This document shows, piece by piece, positions 20,002 through 27,861 of a stretch of 64,000 bases of DNA. Origin of the DNA: Gemmatimonadota bacterium (lineage in GTDB: Bacteria > Gemmatimonadota > Gemmatimonadetes > Longimicrobiales > Gaopeijiaceae); assembly GCA_009838975.1 (NCBI GenBank), contig VXQO01000017.1, positions 1-64,000 of the forward strand, given 5' to 3'. The notes beneath the pieces are model-generated. The model searched no databases and was not told where the DNA came from. It saw only the letters and a list, made by a program, of their open reading frames with translations. Every line of letters begins with the position of its first letter. Positions within the stretch are counted from its first letter, which is position 1. The position numbers were made by a program, and so were the translations under genes.

Positions 20002-20861
20002 CGGGATCGGGGCGGGTAGGAATGAAAACCTCGGCCCGTCTTGCGCCCCAGCCACCCGGCCGCCACGTACTGGCGCAGCAACGGACACGGGCGGTAGCGG
20101 TCGTCGCCGAGCTCGCGGTGCAGGACCTCGAGGATGTTCAGGCACGTGTCGAGGCCGATCAGGTCGGCGAGCGCGAGCGGACCCATGGGGTGGTTCATTC
20201 CCAGCGTCATCACCGTGTCGATGGATTCCGCCTCGGCAACCCCCTCCATGAGCGCGAAGATCGCCTCGTTGATCATGGGCATGAGCACCCGGTTCGACAC
20301 GAAGCCCGGGAAGTCCCGCACCTCCACGGGCGTCTTCCCCAGCCTGCGGGACAGTTCCATCACGGCTGCGGTGGTGGCGTCGTCGGTGCCGAGGCCCCGG
20401 ATGACCTCGACGAGGCGCATGACCGGCACCGGGTTCATGAAGTGCATCCCGATGACCTTCTCCGGGCGACCGGTCCGCGCCGCGATCGCGGTGATGGAAA
20501 TCGAGGACGTGTTCGAAGCGAGGATCGCGTGCGGCGGCGCAACGGCGTCCAGTTCGGCGAAGATGCGGCCCTTCAGTTCGGCGACCTCCGGCACCGCCTC
20601 GATGACGAGGTCGGCGCTCGCGGCAGCCGCGAGCGAGTCTTGCGGCTCGATCAGCGCGAGCGCCCGGTCACGCTCGGCGGCCGTGATTCGTCCCTTGCCC
20701 GCCTGGCGGTCGAGGTTGCGGGCGATGGTTGCCGTGCCCCGCTCCAGGGCCGCGGGATCGGCGTCGACGAGCGTGGCCCGCAGACCCGCGAGGGCGCAGA
20801 CGTGCGCGATGCCGCTGCCCATCGTGCCCGCCCCGATCACCGCAATCCGCTCCATGCTCAT
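19998..20861 (-). CDS. 3-hydroxybutyryl/3-hydroxyacyl-CoA dehydrogenase
   Basis: A 287-residue NAD-dependent 3-hydroxyacyl-CoA dehydrogenase. The N-terminal Rossmann domain shows IAVIGAGTMGSGIAHVCALAG; the catalytic His-Glu pair lies in GMHFMNPVPVMRLVEVI; SNTSSISI and PGFVSNRVLMPMINEAIF are family hallmarks, and the C-terminus reads GPLALADLIGLDTCLNILEVL. It is the stand-alone (PaaH/Hbd) form, not the FadB fusion. It overlaps the CPBP gene upstream and the acyl-CoA dehydrogenase downstream by four bases each, so the three are translated together. No enoyl-CoA hydratase lies in this cluster. Confidence 0.95.
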
Positions 20862-21727
20862 GACTCCGTCCCGTCGCGGGCCGGCAGCCCGTGCGCGAAC
20901 CAGCCGGCGCCGGACTCCCGGCCGCCCCTTGCACGGGCTGCGAGGAAGCCGACCGCCGCGAGGAGCCCCGCCGTGCCCGCCAGGCCGCCCTCCAGCCCGA
21001 AATCACCGCCAGTAATCAGGGCGTTTCCGGGTCGTGCGACCTCCACGAGGGGCGCGTCCACGATGGTGAGTCCGCTCACTGGCAGATCGGCGAGGAAGGT
21101 GACCGCGAAGTTCCACCCCAGGTGCAGGCCGATCGCCCACCACAGGCTGCCGGTGACCAGCAGGATCATGCCGAGCAGCAGGCCGGCGAGGGCGATGTTG
21201 ACCAGGGCCAGCGGACCCACGTGGGGGTTGGCGCCGTGCAGGATGGAGAACGCGATCGTCGTGAGCACCAGGGCCGTGGCGGCGCCCCACCGCTCCATGA
21301 GCACGCGCATCGGGTATCCGCGCAGGAGCAGTTCCTCGGCGGCGGCGGGACCGAAGAGGACGACTACGGTCCAGGCCGCGGTGGAAAGGTACTGGAGCAC
21401 CGTGCCCTGGTCGGAACCGTAGCGGAGGCCGCCGGCCGCAACCGCCAGGACCAGAACCGGGATCACGATGACCACGCCCAGGAGGAAACCGCCTCCGGAC
21501 CCCGAGAGCGCCCCCGACCTGTCCAGCCACAGGTCGCTCAGCGGGCGGCGTCCGTCGTAGCGCAGAATCAGGATGGATGCGCCGAGTGCGGCGAGAAGCG
21601 TCATGGCGCCCTGCACGCTCACGCGTTCGACGGCGTCCCCGGCCAGGAGCGCCGCGCCGACCAGAAGCGCCACGAAGATGGCCGCGAAACCGCCGAGGCG
21701 GACCAGAGCGCCGATGGCTTTCTTCAT
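20858..21727 (-). CDS. CPBP family intramembrane glutamic endopeptidase
   Basis: A 289-residue multi-pass membrane protein with the CPBP (Abi/Rce1-like) protease motifs: AAAEELLLRGYPMRVLMERWG (EExxxR), AFSILHGANPHVGPLALVNIALAGLLLG (catalytic His) and WWAIGLHLGWNFAV (HxxxN). The start at MKKAIGALVRLGG follows from its basic residues before the first membrane span; an in-frame upstream extension overlaps bioY and is unlike the family. Members process lipidated peptides or serve in immunity to bacteriocins. Its coupling to fatty-acid oxidation genes is unexplained. Confidence 0.88.
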   Translation of the reverse strand: MKKAIGALVRLGGFAAIFVALLVGAALLAGDAVERVSVQGAMTLLAALGASILILRYDGRRPLSDLWLDRSGALSGSGGGFLLGVVIVIPVLVLAVAAGGLRYGSDQGTVLQYLSTAAWTVVVLFGPAAAEELLLRGYPMRVLMERWGAATALVLTTIAFSILHGANPHVGPLALVNIALAGLLLGMILLVTGSLWWAIGLHLGWNFAVTFLADLPVSGLTIVDAPLVEVARPGNALITGGDFGLEGGLAGTAGLLAAVGFLAARARGGRESGAGWFAHGLPARDGTES

Positions 21728-21770
21728 GGTGCGCAGCCCCCGGGGAGATCCCGGGGCGGCGGGACGCGGA

Positions 21771-22349
21771 TCAGCGCCGCCGACCCCTCGCCACAATCTG
21801 GCGCGTCACCACGAAGCAGATGACCGCCTTCACGACGGCCCCCACCAGGAACGGCTGCACCGCGGCGACGAAAAGGGCGCCGGGTCCGAAATCGTTGACG
21901 ACCGAGAGCCAGCCCGCCCCCATGACGAAGATCACCGCCGATCCGACGACCAGGGCAACCGCGGTGCGCAGCGCGTGTCCTTCGGAGCCGGAGATCCACC
22001 CCACCAGCGCCGCGGCGAGCGGGAAGGCCATCAGGTAGCCGCCCGTAGGGCCGAAGATCCAGGGCAGGCCCGCCCCGCCCATGGCAAAGACGGGGACCCC
22101 CGCCACCCCGAGGCCGAGGTAGAGCAGCTGGGAGGTCGCACCGGCCACAGGGCCCAGGAGCGCGCCGGCCAGCAGCACGAACAGGGTCTGCAGCGTCATC
22201 GGCACGGGGGTGATCCCCAGCGGAACCGCAACGTGGGCCCCGAGGGCGGTCAGCAGCGCGAACAGCGCCACGGCGATGGGCATCGCCAGGGACCGGCGCC
22301 CGCTCGCCTCGGGTGCGAAAAACGACACCTTCGCATGCGAATCGATCAT
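21771..22349 (-). CDS. bioY: Biotin transporter BioY
   Basis: A 192-residue S-component of a biotin ECF transporter. Six hydrophobic segments, with family signatures: [54 protein letters not shown], then [19 protein letters not shown]. It works alone at low affinity or with the EcfAT energising module, which is not in this window. It lies 12 bases after the thiolase gene and before the CPBP gene, so it is embedded in the acyl-CoA operon; biotin would feed the AccB carrier encoded at the far end of the window. Confidence 0.95.
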   Translation of the reverse strand: MIDSHAKVSFFAPEASGRRSLAMPIAVALFALLTALGAHVAVPLGITPVPMTLQTLFVLLAGALLGPVAGATSQLLYLGLGVAGVPVFAMGGAGLPWIFGPTGGYLMAFPLAAALVGWISGSEGHALRTAVALVVGSAVIFVMGAGWLSVVNDFGPGALFVAAVQPFLVGAVVKAVICFVVTRQIVARGRRR

Positions 22350-22361
22350 TCTTGGTCCTCT

Positions 22362-23573
22362 TCAGTTCCTTCGGACGGCCAGCGCAACGGCGTTGCCGCC
22401 ACCCAGGCAGAGTGTGGCCAGGCCGGATTCGACATCGCGGTCGGACATTGCCGCCAGGAGCGTGACCAGAATCCGCGCTCCGGAAGCCCCCAGCGGATGC
22501 CCCAGCGCCACCGCCCCGCCGTTGACGTTCACGCGCTCCGGATCCATCCCCAGCGCGCGCATGTCCGCGATGGCCTGGACGGCGAAGGCTTCGTTCATCT
22601 CGACCAGCCCGTAGTCGCCGACGCCGGTCCCTTCCCGCTTCATAAGGTTGCGAACCGCGACCACTGGTGCAAAGAAAAGGTCCCGCGGCTCGGTTCCGCC
22701 CGCCGCATATCCGGCAATCACGGCCCGCCAAGGAAGCCCGTTCGCTTCGGCGTACTCCCTGCTGGCCACGACCAGCGCCGACGCGCCGTCGTTGAGACCG
22801 GGCGCATTCCCCGCCGTGACCACGAGCTCGTCCAGCCCCTTCGGGGCGTCGCGGGCAAATGCCGGGCGCAGACGGCCCAGCCGTTCCAGCGAAGTGTCCC
22901 TCCTGGGGCTTTCGTCGGTATCGACGACCGTCCTGCCCCGGCGCGTCTCCACGCCCACCGGCACGATCTCGGACCCGAACCTGCCTGCGTCGATGGCGGC
23001 GGTCGCCTTGCGGTGCGACCCGAGCGCAAAGGCGTCGGCCTCGGCCCGCGTGACCCCCGCCCTGGCGGCGGTGTACTCCGCGTGGCCCCCCATGTGGCAC
23101 TGTCCGAACGAGCACCAGAGTCCGTCATGAACCAGTCCGTCCTGCATTGTGCGGTCGCCGAACTTGACCCCGCCGCGATGGCCGCGCACGTAGTACGGCA
23201 CGTTCGACATCGATTCGAAGCCTCCGGCCACCACGAGCCGCGCGTCTCCGGCTCGGATCGCCTGCGCGGCCAGCATCACCGCCTTGAGTCCGGAGCCGCA
23301 AACCTTGTTGACGGTGACCGAGGGAACGAACGGCGGGATCCCGCCGTTCACCGCGGCCTGGCGGGCGGGCGCCTGGCCCACGCCGGCGCTCACCACGTTG
23401 CCCATGATGACCTCGTCGACGTCGTTGACATCGATGTCGGTCCGGGCAACCGCCTCACGCACAGCCACCGCCCCGAGGTCCGGTCCGGACAGGGGGCTCA
23501 GTCCTCCGAGAAAGCGTCCGATCGGGGTGCGGACGCCATCGATGATTACGGGGGTTGTCGCCGGACGGCTCAC
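22362..23573 (-). CDS. Acetyl-CoA C-acyltransferase (thiolase)
   Basis: A 403-residue thiolase. The nucleophilic cysteine is in [19 protein letters not shown] (about residue 90), and the C-terminal catalytic residues are in [20 protein letters not shown] and [30 protein letters not shown] opens the fold. The start is a GTG before [12 protein letters not shown], preceded by CTGGAGATCAC, a good ribosome site; the longer in-frame reading adds 38 residues unlike thiolases. With the two dehydrogenases downstream it supplies most of a beta-oxidation or 3-hydroxybutyryl-CoA pathway. Degradative or biosynthetic direction is not decided by sequence. Confidence 0.94.
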   Translation of the reverse strand: MSRPATTPVIIDGVRTPIGRFLGGLSPLSGPDLGAVAVREAVARTDIDVNDVDEVIMGNVVSAGVGQAPARQAAVNGGIPPFVPSVTVNKVCGSGLKAVMLAAQAIRAGDARLVVAGGFESMSNVPYYVRGHRGGVKFGDRTMQDGLVHDGLWCSFGQCHMGGHAEYTAARAGVTRAEADAFALGSHRKATAAIDAGRFGSEIVPVGVETRRGRTVVDTDESPRRDTSLERLGRLRPAFARDAPKGLDELVVTAGNAPGLNDGASALVVASREYAEANGLPWRAVIAGYAAGGTEPRDLFFAPVVAVRNLMKREGTGVGDYGLVEMNEAFAVQAIADMRALGMDPERVNVNGGAVALGHPLGASGARILVTLLAAMSDRDVESGLATLCLGGGNAVALAVRRN

Positions 23574-23643
23574 GTGATCTCCAGGGTGCGGCGCCTCTCG
23601 GTGGGCGGGCCGTGGCTGCGAATGGCCAAACCGCGCCTGACCA

Positions 23644-24504
23644 TTATACCAGCGTGCGCGAGCGGCGCGGTAGACCGGAACGGGCAAACAGATCCCGCTG
23701 CCCCCGCCGCGCCTTCCGGGGCCGGTAGCGCTTCAGCGAGTGAAGGTCGCCGATCCCGAGGTTCTCCGCGCGGTCCAACAGCCGAAGCAGGATCCTCGCG
23801 GTGGCGAGCGCGTCCCCGTAGGCCCGGTGGCGCTGGTGGATGGATATGTCGAAGTAGTCGGCCAGCGCGTCGAGATTCCGGTGGTGCAGTTCGGGCACCA
23901 GCCGGCGGGTGAGGCTGATCGTGCAGAGGCGCTGGACCTCGGGGACATCGCCGAGCGCGTCTCCCAGCTGCGCCCTGATCCAGCCCCAGTCGAACTTCGC
24001 ATTGTGCGCGACGAAGACCCGGCCCGCGACGCGGCGGAACACCTCTTCGGCGACCTCGTCGAACGCGGGGGCGTCGAAGAGCATGTCGTCGGAGATCCCG
24101 GTCAGGCGCGCGGTCGCGGGGTGGACGCGGCGGCCGGGGTGCACCAGCGTGTGGAAGGCGTCGGTGACGCTGCCGCCGCGGACCTCGACGACCGCGACCT
24201 CGGTGATGCGGTGGCCGGTCTCGTAGCGGCCCCCGGTCGTCTCCACGTCCACCACCGCGTAGCACAGGCGGGAAAGAGGGGTGCCGGGGGGACGGGCGCC
24301 CCCGCGCAGGCTCCAGCGGCCGTCGGCGTCGACCTGGAAGCGCGGGTCGTCGCCCAGCAGCGCGAAGACGGCTCTGGCGGCCGCGCCGGCGTGGCCATCC
24401 AGCCCGAGGACTTCGCGGGCCAGGACGGTGGTGGGCGCGGGACCGCGCCGGAGCACGGTCCAGGCGAGCTGGAGGAGTGATCGGCGACCGTCCTTCCGGG
24501 TCAC
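23644..24504 (-). CDS. 3'-5' exonuclease, DnaQ/PolC epsilon-like
   Basis: A 286-residue protein. After an N-terminal region of about 90 residues with no clear family, a DEDDh exonuclease domain appears: YAVVDVETTGGRYETGHRITEVAVVEV (ExoI, D and E), TGISDDMLFDAPAFDEVAEEVF, VFVAHNAKFDWGWIRAQL (ExoII) and HRAYGDALATARILLRLL (ExoIII with His). It may proofread as a DNA polymerase III epsilon subunit or act in repair. The GTG start overlaps the rex stop by four bases (GTGA), so it is in the Rex-controlled transcript. The C-terminal tail is short and very basic. Confidence 0.88.
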   Translation of the reverse strand: MTRKDGRRSLLQLAWTVLRRGPAPTTVLAREVLGLDGHAGAAARAVFALLGDDPRFQVDADGRWSLRGGARPPGTPLSRLCYAVVDVETTGGRYETGHRITEVAVVEVRGGSVTDAFHTLVHPGRRVHPATARLTGISDDMLFDAPAFDEVAEEVFRRVAGRVFVAHNAKFDWGWIRAQLGDALGDVPEVQRLCTISLTRRLVPELHHRNLDALADYFDISIHQRHRAYGDALATARILLRLLDRAENLGIGDLHSLKRYRPRKARRGQRDLFARSGLPRRSRTLV

Positions 24505-25154
24505 TGCCGGCTGCGGGTCAGGGCGTGGGAGAGACTCTCGAGTTCGACGAGCATGCTCACGTTGCGCAGGGCCACGTCGTCCGGGACGCGCAACTGCACC
24601 GGCGCGTAGTTGAGCACCGCCTTGACGCCCGCGGCGACCACCCGGTCGACGAGGGACTGGGCGACGCGCGCCGGGACCGCCACGATCACGAGGTCGATCC
24701 CGTCTTCCTGCAGGACGCACTGCAGCCCCTTCTCGTCCCGGATCCGGACGTCGCCGAGCCGGGAGCCCACCTTGCACGGGTCGTTGTCGATCACGGTGAC
24801 GATGTTGAAGCCGCGCCGCCGGAACGGCTCGTACTCGAAGAGCGCCGTCCCGATGCGCCCCGCGCCCAGCAATGCGACTCTCCAGGTCGAATCGAGGCCG
24901 AGCACGGTGCGGAGCACGCGCGTGAGCGCGGGGACCGAATACCCGAGGCCGCGCTTCCCGACGGAACCGAGGTGGGAGAGGTCCTTGCGCACCTGTGCCG
25001 CGGTGGTGCCTCCGCGATCGGCGAGCACACCGCTGGCCACGTTGCTGACGCCTGAACGCCCGAAGTCCTCCAGATAACGCAGGTAGAGGGAGAATCGCCG
25101 GACCGTGGCGTCGGGAATCCTGTTTGTCGGAATCCTGCTTGTGAAAGTGTTCAC
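24501..25154 (-). CDS. rex: Redox-sensing transcriptional repressor Rex
   Basis: A 217-residue Rex, which senses the NADH/NAD+ ratio and represses fermentative and respiratory genes when NADH is low. The winged helix lies in IPDATVRRFSLYLRYLEDFGRSGVSNVASGVLADRGGTTAAQVRKDLSHLGSVGKRGLGYSV; the Rossmann domain begins at RVALLGAGRIGTALFEY with FNIVTVIDNDPCKVGS. The only possible start is GTG: a TAA stop stands four codons upstream in frame, and no other start codon precedes the conserved IPDATVRR. That GTG lies inside a perfect Rex operator. No Shine-Dalgarno sequence precedes it, and a -10 box ends six bases upstream, indicating leaderless, self-repressed expression. Confidence 0.95.
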   Translation of the reverse strand: MNTFTSRIPTNRIPDATVRRFSLYLRYLEDFGRSGVSNVASGVLADRGGTTAAQVRKDLSHLGSVGKRGLGYSVPALTRVLRTVLGLDSTWRVALLGAGRIGTALFEYEPFRRRGFNIVTVIDNDPCKVGSRLGDVRIRDEKGLQCVLQEDGIDLVIVAVPARVAQSLVDRVVAAGVKAVLNYAPVQLRVPDDVALRNVSMLVELESLSHALTRSRQ

Positions 25155-25156
25155 AA
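25139..25156. promoter_or_regulatory. Rex operator overlapping the rex start codon
   Basis: TTGTGAAAGTGTTCACAA is a perfect inverted repeat (TTGTGAA, four bases, TTCACAA) matching the known Rex-binding consensus. It covers the GTG start of rex (25154-25152) and begins four bases after the -10 box. Bound Rex would block its own promoter clearance, giving autoregulation through NADH. Confidence 0.85.
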
Positions 25157-25160
25157 GTAG

Positions 25161-25190
25161 AAGTTAGACGCGCGGTCCCGGTCTCGCCAA
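25161..25190 (-). promoter_or_regulatory. Promoter for rex, -10 overlapping the ksgA stop
   Basis: On the minus strand TTGGCG (25190-25185), 18 bases, then TAACTT (25166-25161). The TAA of the -10 box is also the ksgA stop codon. Six bases separate the -10 box from the GTG, so transcription would start at or beside the start codon. Spacing to the Rex operator fits repression. Confidence 0.6.
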
Positions 25191-25982
25191 GAGCCTGGCA
25201 CTCAGTTCCACGTAGTCCTGCGGCGAGAGGCGTTCCGGCCGGAGCGACGGCGACAGGCCCCTCGCCCCCAGCGCCTCCTCGACGGCGGCCGCGGTGCAGC
25301 GCAGCTCCGGGTGGCGCCGCAGGATCGTCCCCATCTGCTTGCGCCGCCACGAGAAGGCCGCGCGCGTGAGGATCCGGACGCGTTCGGCTTCCTCGGCAGT
25401 GAGGCGCGACGGGGACAGCGGAGTGATCCTGATCGCCACGGACTCGACCCTGGGCACCGGCCGGAAAGCCTGGCGCGGCACCTTGCACACTCTCGTCGCC
25501 CGCGCGTGCACCGCCACTCCCACCGAGAGTGCGCCGTACGTCTTCGTCCCGGGCCCGGCCATGATCCGCGCCGCGACCTCGGCCTGCACTGTGAGGACGA
25601 TGTCGGCGGGGTACGGCAGCCGGAGCAGGCGGAAGATGATCGGCGTGGTGATGTTGTACGGGATGTTGCCCGCGACGTGCGTGCGGCTCCAGTCGGCCGT
25701 CAGGGCGGCGAGATCGGCGGTAAGGATGTCGCCGTGGACGATCGTGACCCGCGGATGGTGCTCGTAGCGCGCGGCCAGGGCGGCGGCCAGTTCGTCGTCC
25801 AGCTCCACGGCCGTGACCACCGCGCCGGACTCCGCCAGGTGGCCGGTGAGCGCTCCCTGCCCCGGGCCGATCTCCAGCACCGGTTGACCCGGCACCGCCC
25901 CCACGGCCGCCGCGATCTTCCGCTGCAGGTTGGGGTCAACGAGGAAATTCTGACCCAGCGACCGTTTGGCCCGCCGCCTCAT
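25164..25982 (-). CDS. rsmA: 16S rRNA (adenine(1518)-N6/adenine(1519)-N6)-dimethyltransferase
   Basis: RsmA/KsgA, which dimethylates two adjacent adenines in the 3' hairpin of 16S rRNA late in 30S assembly. The 272-residue protein starts MRRRAKRSLGQNFLVD, the expected opening, with the SAM site VLEIGPGQGALTGHLAE, acidic VELDD, VHGDILTADL, and the catalytic motif NIPYNITTPII (NIPY). The ATG shares four bases with the stop of the phosphatase gene upstream, showing coupling. The gene's stop is part of the rex -10 box. Confidence 0.96.
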   Translation of the reverse strand: MRRRAKRSLGQNFLVDPNLQRKIAAAVGAVPGQPVLEIGPGQGALTGHLAESGAVVTAVELDDELAAALAARYEHHPRVTIVHGDILTADLAALTADWSRTHVAGNIPYNITTPIIFRLLRLPYPADIVLTVQAEVAARIMAGPGTKTYGALSVGVAVHARATRVCKVPRQAFRPVPRVESVAIRITPLSPSRLTAEEAERVRILTRAAFSWRRKQMGTILRRHPELRCTAAAVEEALGARGLSPSLRPERLSPQDYVELSARLLARPGPRV

Positions 25983-27334
25983 GACGTGCGCAGAATGACG
26001 GCCGTCCGGTCGTCGGCGGGGATCGACGGTACGGCGTCGCGCGACATTGCGAAGAGGGTGTCGAGGATCTCGGACACCGGGCGGTGGCGGTTCGCGGCCA
26101 CCGTGTCGAGCACCCGTTCCTCGCCGGTGCTGCGGTGGGACCGGGCCAGGGTATCGGAGAGGCCGTCGGTGAAGAGGAGCAGCAGGTCCTCGCCCGGACG
26201 CCACCGCAGGTTCGACTCGTCGTAGGGAGTGGGGCCGATGCCCATCGGGGGGTCCGTGGCGAACAGCCGGCGCGCCGTGCCGTCCGCCTGCACCACGAAC
26301 GCGTGCGGATGTCCCGTGTTCGAATACGCGATTCCGGACCGCCCGGGCGCCAGCACGCAGTAGCAGAGCGAGAGGTACATCTCGGTGGACTCGAGTTCGT
26401 CGCCGATCGCCCGGTTCAGGTATTCGAGCACCGCTGCCGGCGCCCTGCCCTCCTCGGCGTAGATCGTGGCAGCGCTCATCACGAGGGCCATGATCAGCGC
26501 GGCGGGGAAGCCGTGGCCCGAGACATCGCCGATCATCACCCCCACCCTGCCCCCGGAGAGCTGGATCACCTGGTAGAAGTCGCCCCCGACGGACGCCGCC
26601 GGGACCACGCGGGCAGCGGCTTCCACCCCCTTCATGCGCGGAATCGGAGGGAGGAGCTTCAGCTGAAGGTCGTGGGCGAGCTGCATCTCGCGGGAAGCGT
26701 GCTCGCGCGCCATTTCCTCGCGCAAACGCCGGTTGGCCTCCAGCGCCGCCTCCAGATCGGCGCGGGTCGTCTCGGCCTGCCGGGCCAGCTCCGCCGATCG
26801 CGCTATCGTGGCGGCGAGGATTCTGGTGACGTGGTCGTCTGCATCGTGTCCCGGCAGCCTGATGTCGGGCCGCGCGGCGCCCGCGGCACGCGCGTCCTCA
26901 CCGGTTGGTGCCGGCGTATCGGCATCCCGATCCCCCCCGTCCGGATCGCGGAGGACCAGGGTGACGGCGTTTCCCGCGGGGTTGAAGTGCACCTCGTCCA
27001 TCAGGGCGCGCATCAGAAAGACGCCGCGGCCGTCGGGCCGCAGCAGGTTGGCCGGCAGACGCGGATCGGGCACGCGATCCGGGTCGAAACCGCGGCCCTG
27101 GTCGGAGACGGACGCCCGGACCTCTCCGGGACGGACGTGCAATTCGACCCGAACGCGCCCGCCCGGTTCGTTCCGGTTGCCGTACAGCATGGCGTTCGAG
27201 AGCGCCTCGGTCAGCCCGACGCGAAAGTTGAACAGCAGCCGCCGCCGGTCCAGTCGCGCGTGCGCGCAGCACGCGACCGCGTGCTCGACCGCCTTCTCGA
27301 TGGCGCCGATGTCGTTGGGGAGTTCGAGAATCAC
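25979..27334 (-). CDS. Anti-sigma kinase-PP2C phosphatase fusion (RsbW-like + SpoIIE/RsbU-like)
   Basis: A 451-residue regulator. Residues 1 to about 130 form a GHKL ATPase of the RsbW/SpoIIAB type: N box VGLTEALSNAMLYGNRNEP, G1 VSDQGRGFDPD, G2 DGRGVFLMRALMDEV. A coiled coil follows (about 165-220, TTRADLEAALEANRRLREEMAREHASREMQ). The C-terminal PP2C domain shows VGGDFYQV, IGDVSGHGFPAALIMALVMSA, TDGLSDTLA and DDRTAVIL. Such proteins set partner-switching pathways by phosphorylating or dephosphorylating a STAS protein; the adjacent STAS gene is the likely substrate. The start is a GTG. Both opposing activities in one chain is notable. Confidence 0.9.
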   Translation of the reverse strand: MILELPNDIGAIEKAVEHAVACCAHARLDRRRLLFNFRVGLTEALSNAMLYGNRNEPGGRVRVELHVRPGEVRASVSDQGRGFDPDRVPDPRLPANLLRPDGRGVFLMRALMDEVHFNPAGNAVTLVLRDPDGGDRDADTPAPTGEDARAAGAARPDIRLPGHDADDHVTRILAATIARSAELARQAETTRADLEAALEANRRLREEMAREHASREMQLAHDLQLKLLPPIPRMKGVEAAARVVPAASVGGDFYQVIQLSGGRVGVMIGDVSGHGFPAALIMALVMSAATIYAEEGRAPAAVLEYLNRAIGDELESTEMYLSLCYCVLAPGRSGIAYSNTGHPHAFVVQADGTARRLFATDPPMGIGPTPYDESNLRWRPGEDLLLLFTDGLSDTLARSHRSTGEERVLDTVAANRHRPVSEILDTLFAMSRDAVPSIPADDRTAVILRTS

Positions 27335-27410
27335 CCCCGGGGCGGCGTCGGGACGGGTCCCCGGGGGATCGGCCGTCCGTCCGGACGCCCGCGCCGGTTG
27401 CCGCGGTTCC

Positions 27411-27749
27411 CTAATCGGACAGTGCCTGCTCGAGGGAATCGCGGATCTCGAAGAGGGTGTGGAGCTTGGTGAGTTCGAAGAGCCTCTGCAGCTCCTCGCT
27501 CAGCGAGGCAAGCCGAAGCTCGCCTCCGAGCTCGCGGACCCGCTTGGAGAGGCTGATCAGAATGCCCAGGCCGGACGAGTCGATGTACCCGGTGCGGGCG
27601 AAGTCGATGACAAAACGGCGCGCGCCGCCTTCCAGCTCCTCGAGCACAAGTCGCTTCAACTCGTGGCGGTTGCCCACGATGAGCTGTCCGTCGACGTCGA
27701 CGACCGTGGCGGTTCCGACTTTTCGCGCCTTGAATGACATGTGCTTCAT
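27411..27749 (-). CDS. STAS domain anti-sigma factor antagonist
   Basis: A 112-residue single STAS domain of the SpoIIAA/RsbV type. The phosphorylatable serine lies in GYIDSSGLGILISL (Ser58 or Ser59), preceded by RRFVIDFARTG. It would bind an anti-sigma or other switch partner in the unphosphorylated state. Two ATG codons near the N-terminus (27749 and 27740) are both plausible; a purine-rich stretch favours neither strongly. It is 76 bases upstream of the kinase-phosphatase fusion gene on the same strand, so the pair likely forms one partner-switch unit. The sigma factor is not in this window. Confidence 0.92.
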   Translation of the reverse strand: MKHMSFKARKVGTATVVDVDGQLIVGNRHELKRLVLEELEGGARRFVIDFARTGYIDSSGLGILISLSKRVRELGGELRLASLSEELQRLFELTKLHTLFEIRDSLEQALSD

Positions 27750-27835
27750 TCCGGAGGTTGTGGCTCAGGTTGGATTCCGCCGGCCCGCGGACGCGGAGGC
27801 CGCTTGCGCAGGACGCCGGGGGTGCAACGCAACAT

Positions 27836-27861
27836 AAAAACTTGTCACCCGGGGTGCTTGA
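27836..27861 (-). terminator. Probable intrinsic terminator after pta
   Basis: Directly after the pta stop, on the minus strand, CACCCCGGGTG can form a short GC hairpin, followed four to five bases later by TTTTTAT. This is the only clear hairpin plus T run in the window and would end the long mutS2-to-pta operon. The stem is only four or five pairs, so strength is uncertain. Confidence 0.45.

Noticed and set aside
25100..25140. Direct repeat CAGGATTCC after the rex start
   Set aside because: The two short copies encode RIPTNRIPD in the Rex N-terminus; a small coding duplication with no sign of regulation.
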